Part shown: positions 5,968 to 6,465 of the stretch, piece by piece
How positions within the stretch are numbered: the stretch's first letter is position 1
How the letters are laid out: each line of letters starts with the position of its first letter
Assembly (NCBI GenBank): GCA_027023325.1
Contig: JALVVQ010000307.1
Span: 1 to 6,465 of the forward strand
Source of the DNA: Campylobacteraceae bacterium
GTDB lineage: Bacteria > Campylobacterota > Campylobacteria > Campylobacterales > Sulfurovaceae
Direction: 5' to 3'
Length of the DNA stretch: 6,465 bases
The notes under the pieces: generated by a model
Told to the model about the DNA's origin: nothing
Database searches by the model: none
What the model saw: only the letters and a program-made list of their open reading frames with translations
Translations under genes and position numbers: made by a program

Positions 5968-5994
5968 TAGTTTAATAAAATTGAAGGATAGAAG

Positions 5995-6465
5995 ATGACT
6001 ATAGGATTACTCAAAGAGATCAAAGTACATGAATATCGTGTGGGGCTTACCCCTGAGTGTGTGGGTGCTTATATCCATGCAGGACACCGGGTACTGGTGG
6101 AGACTTCTGCTGGGTATGGTGCTGGGTTTGAAGATGAGGCATATGTAGCAGAGGGTGCTGAGATCATAGACAGCAAGCAGCGCCTCTTCGATGAGGCAGA
6201 TATGATCATCAAGGTCAAGGAGCCGCTTCCGGGAGAGTATGACTTTTTCAGGGAGGGGCAGATCCTCTATACCTACCTACATCTGGCGGCCGATGAGCCT
6301 CAGGCCAAAGCACTGATGGAAAAAGGGGTCAAAGCCGTTGCCTATGAGACCATCACGGATGACAGCGGGCACCTGCCCTGCCTCGTACCCATGAGTGAAA
6401 TCGCTGGGAGACTTGCCACGCAGGAGGGCGCCAAGTACCTAGAGAAGCCTTTTGGTGGCAGAGGG
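5995..6465 (+). CDS. ald: Alanine dehydrogenase (partial, runs off right edge)
   Basis: The first 157 residues of an NAD-dependent L-alanine dehydrogenase (about 370 residues when complete), which interconverts L-alanine and pyruvate plus ammonia and so links nitrogen assimilation or alanine use to central carbon. The opening MTIGLLKEIK and EYRVGLTP are typical. The substrate and catalytic residues known from bacterial enzymes are at their standard numbers: R15, K75 in IKVKEP, and H96 in YLHLAAD. The second conserved block, LVPMSEIAGRLATQEGA, is also present. The Rossmann NAD domain lies outside the window. The ATG is preceded by AAGGA at a six-base spacing and by a good extended -10 promoter. 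The divergent XRE-cupin regulator is the likely controller; in other bacteria ald is often controlled by Lrp-type proteins instead, so this would be a different arrangement. Confidence 0.93.
   Translation, partial: MTIGLLKEIKVHEYRVGLTPECVGAYIHAGHRVLVETSAGYGAGFEDEAYVAEGAEIIDSKQRLFDEADMIIKVKEPLPGEYDFFREGQILYTYLHLAADEPQAKALMEKGVKAVAYETITDDSGHLPCLVPMSEIAGRLATQEGAKYLEKPFGGRG

Noticed and set aside
5868..6023. N-terminal extension of the XRE-cupin regulator, up to a start at 6023
   Set aside because: The frame stays open only because the ald promoter region is AT-rich. The added 52 residues have no ribosome binding site, would overlap the ald start, and are not part of the HTH domain, whereas ATG 5867 has AAGGGG five bases upstream.

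Overview
The window looks like ordinary chromosomal DNA of a mesophilic or sulfur-oxidising member of the Campylobacterota (Sulfurovum/Sulfurimonas-like). This is an inference from the gene types, short AT-rich intergenic gaps, TATAAT-like -10 boxes with poor -35 boxes, and the SerB and pentapeptide protein styles; no rRNA or other marker gene is present to prove it. It holds nine protein-coding genes, two of them cut by the window edges. I see no tRNA, rRNA, CRISPR array, insertion sequence or prophage gene, and no gene-free stretch as long as 300 bases.

Left part (1-2195): an ABC exporter (minus strand, C-terminal part missing) lies directly downstream of serB (phosphoserine phosphatase) and overlaps its end by 8 bases, so the two are probably co-transcribed. 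serB is divergent from metF (methylenetetrahydrofolate reductase). SerB makes serine, serine feeds one-carbon units into tetrahydrofolate, and MetF reduces methylene-THF to methyl-THF for methionine synthesis, so the shared 62-base intergenic region joins two linked pathways.

Middle part (2232-4356): a tandem universal stress protein gene on the minus strand converges on metF and is divergent from a membrane-anchored pentapeptide-repeat protein gene on the plus strand. The pentapeptide protein has a striking alternating 5/6-residue spacing of its core aromatic residues, which makes an exact 11-residue period, followed by plain 5-residue steps and two C-terminal membrane helices.

Right part (4370-6465): three minus-strand genes run in the order XRE-cupin regulator, YchJ-like SEC-C protein, small exported protein of unknown function. 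The regulator is divergent from ald (alanine dehydrogenase, cut at the right edge). The 127-base region between them holds a good extended -10 promoter for ald, a perfect 7-1-7 AT-rich dyad, and a second related TTAA-N5-TTAA site over the ald -10 box. This suggests that the regulator controls ald and itself, and it is the most testable new observation here. I did not find a clearly novel system; the best leads are the ald/regulator switch, the pentapeptide geometry and the unassigned exported protein.
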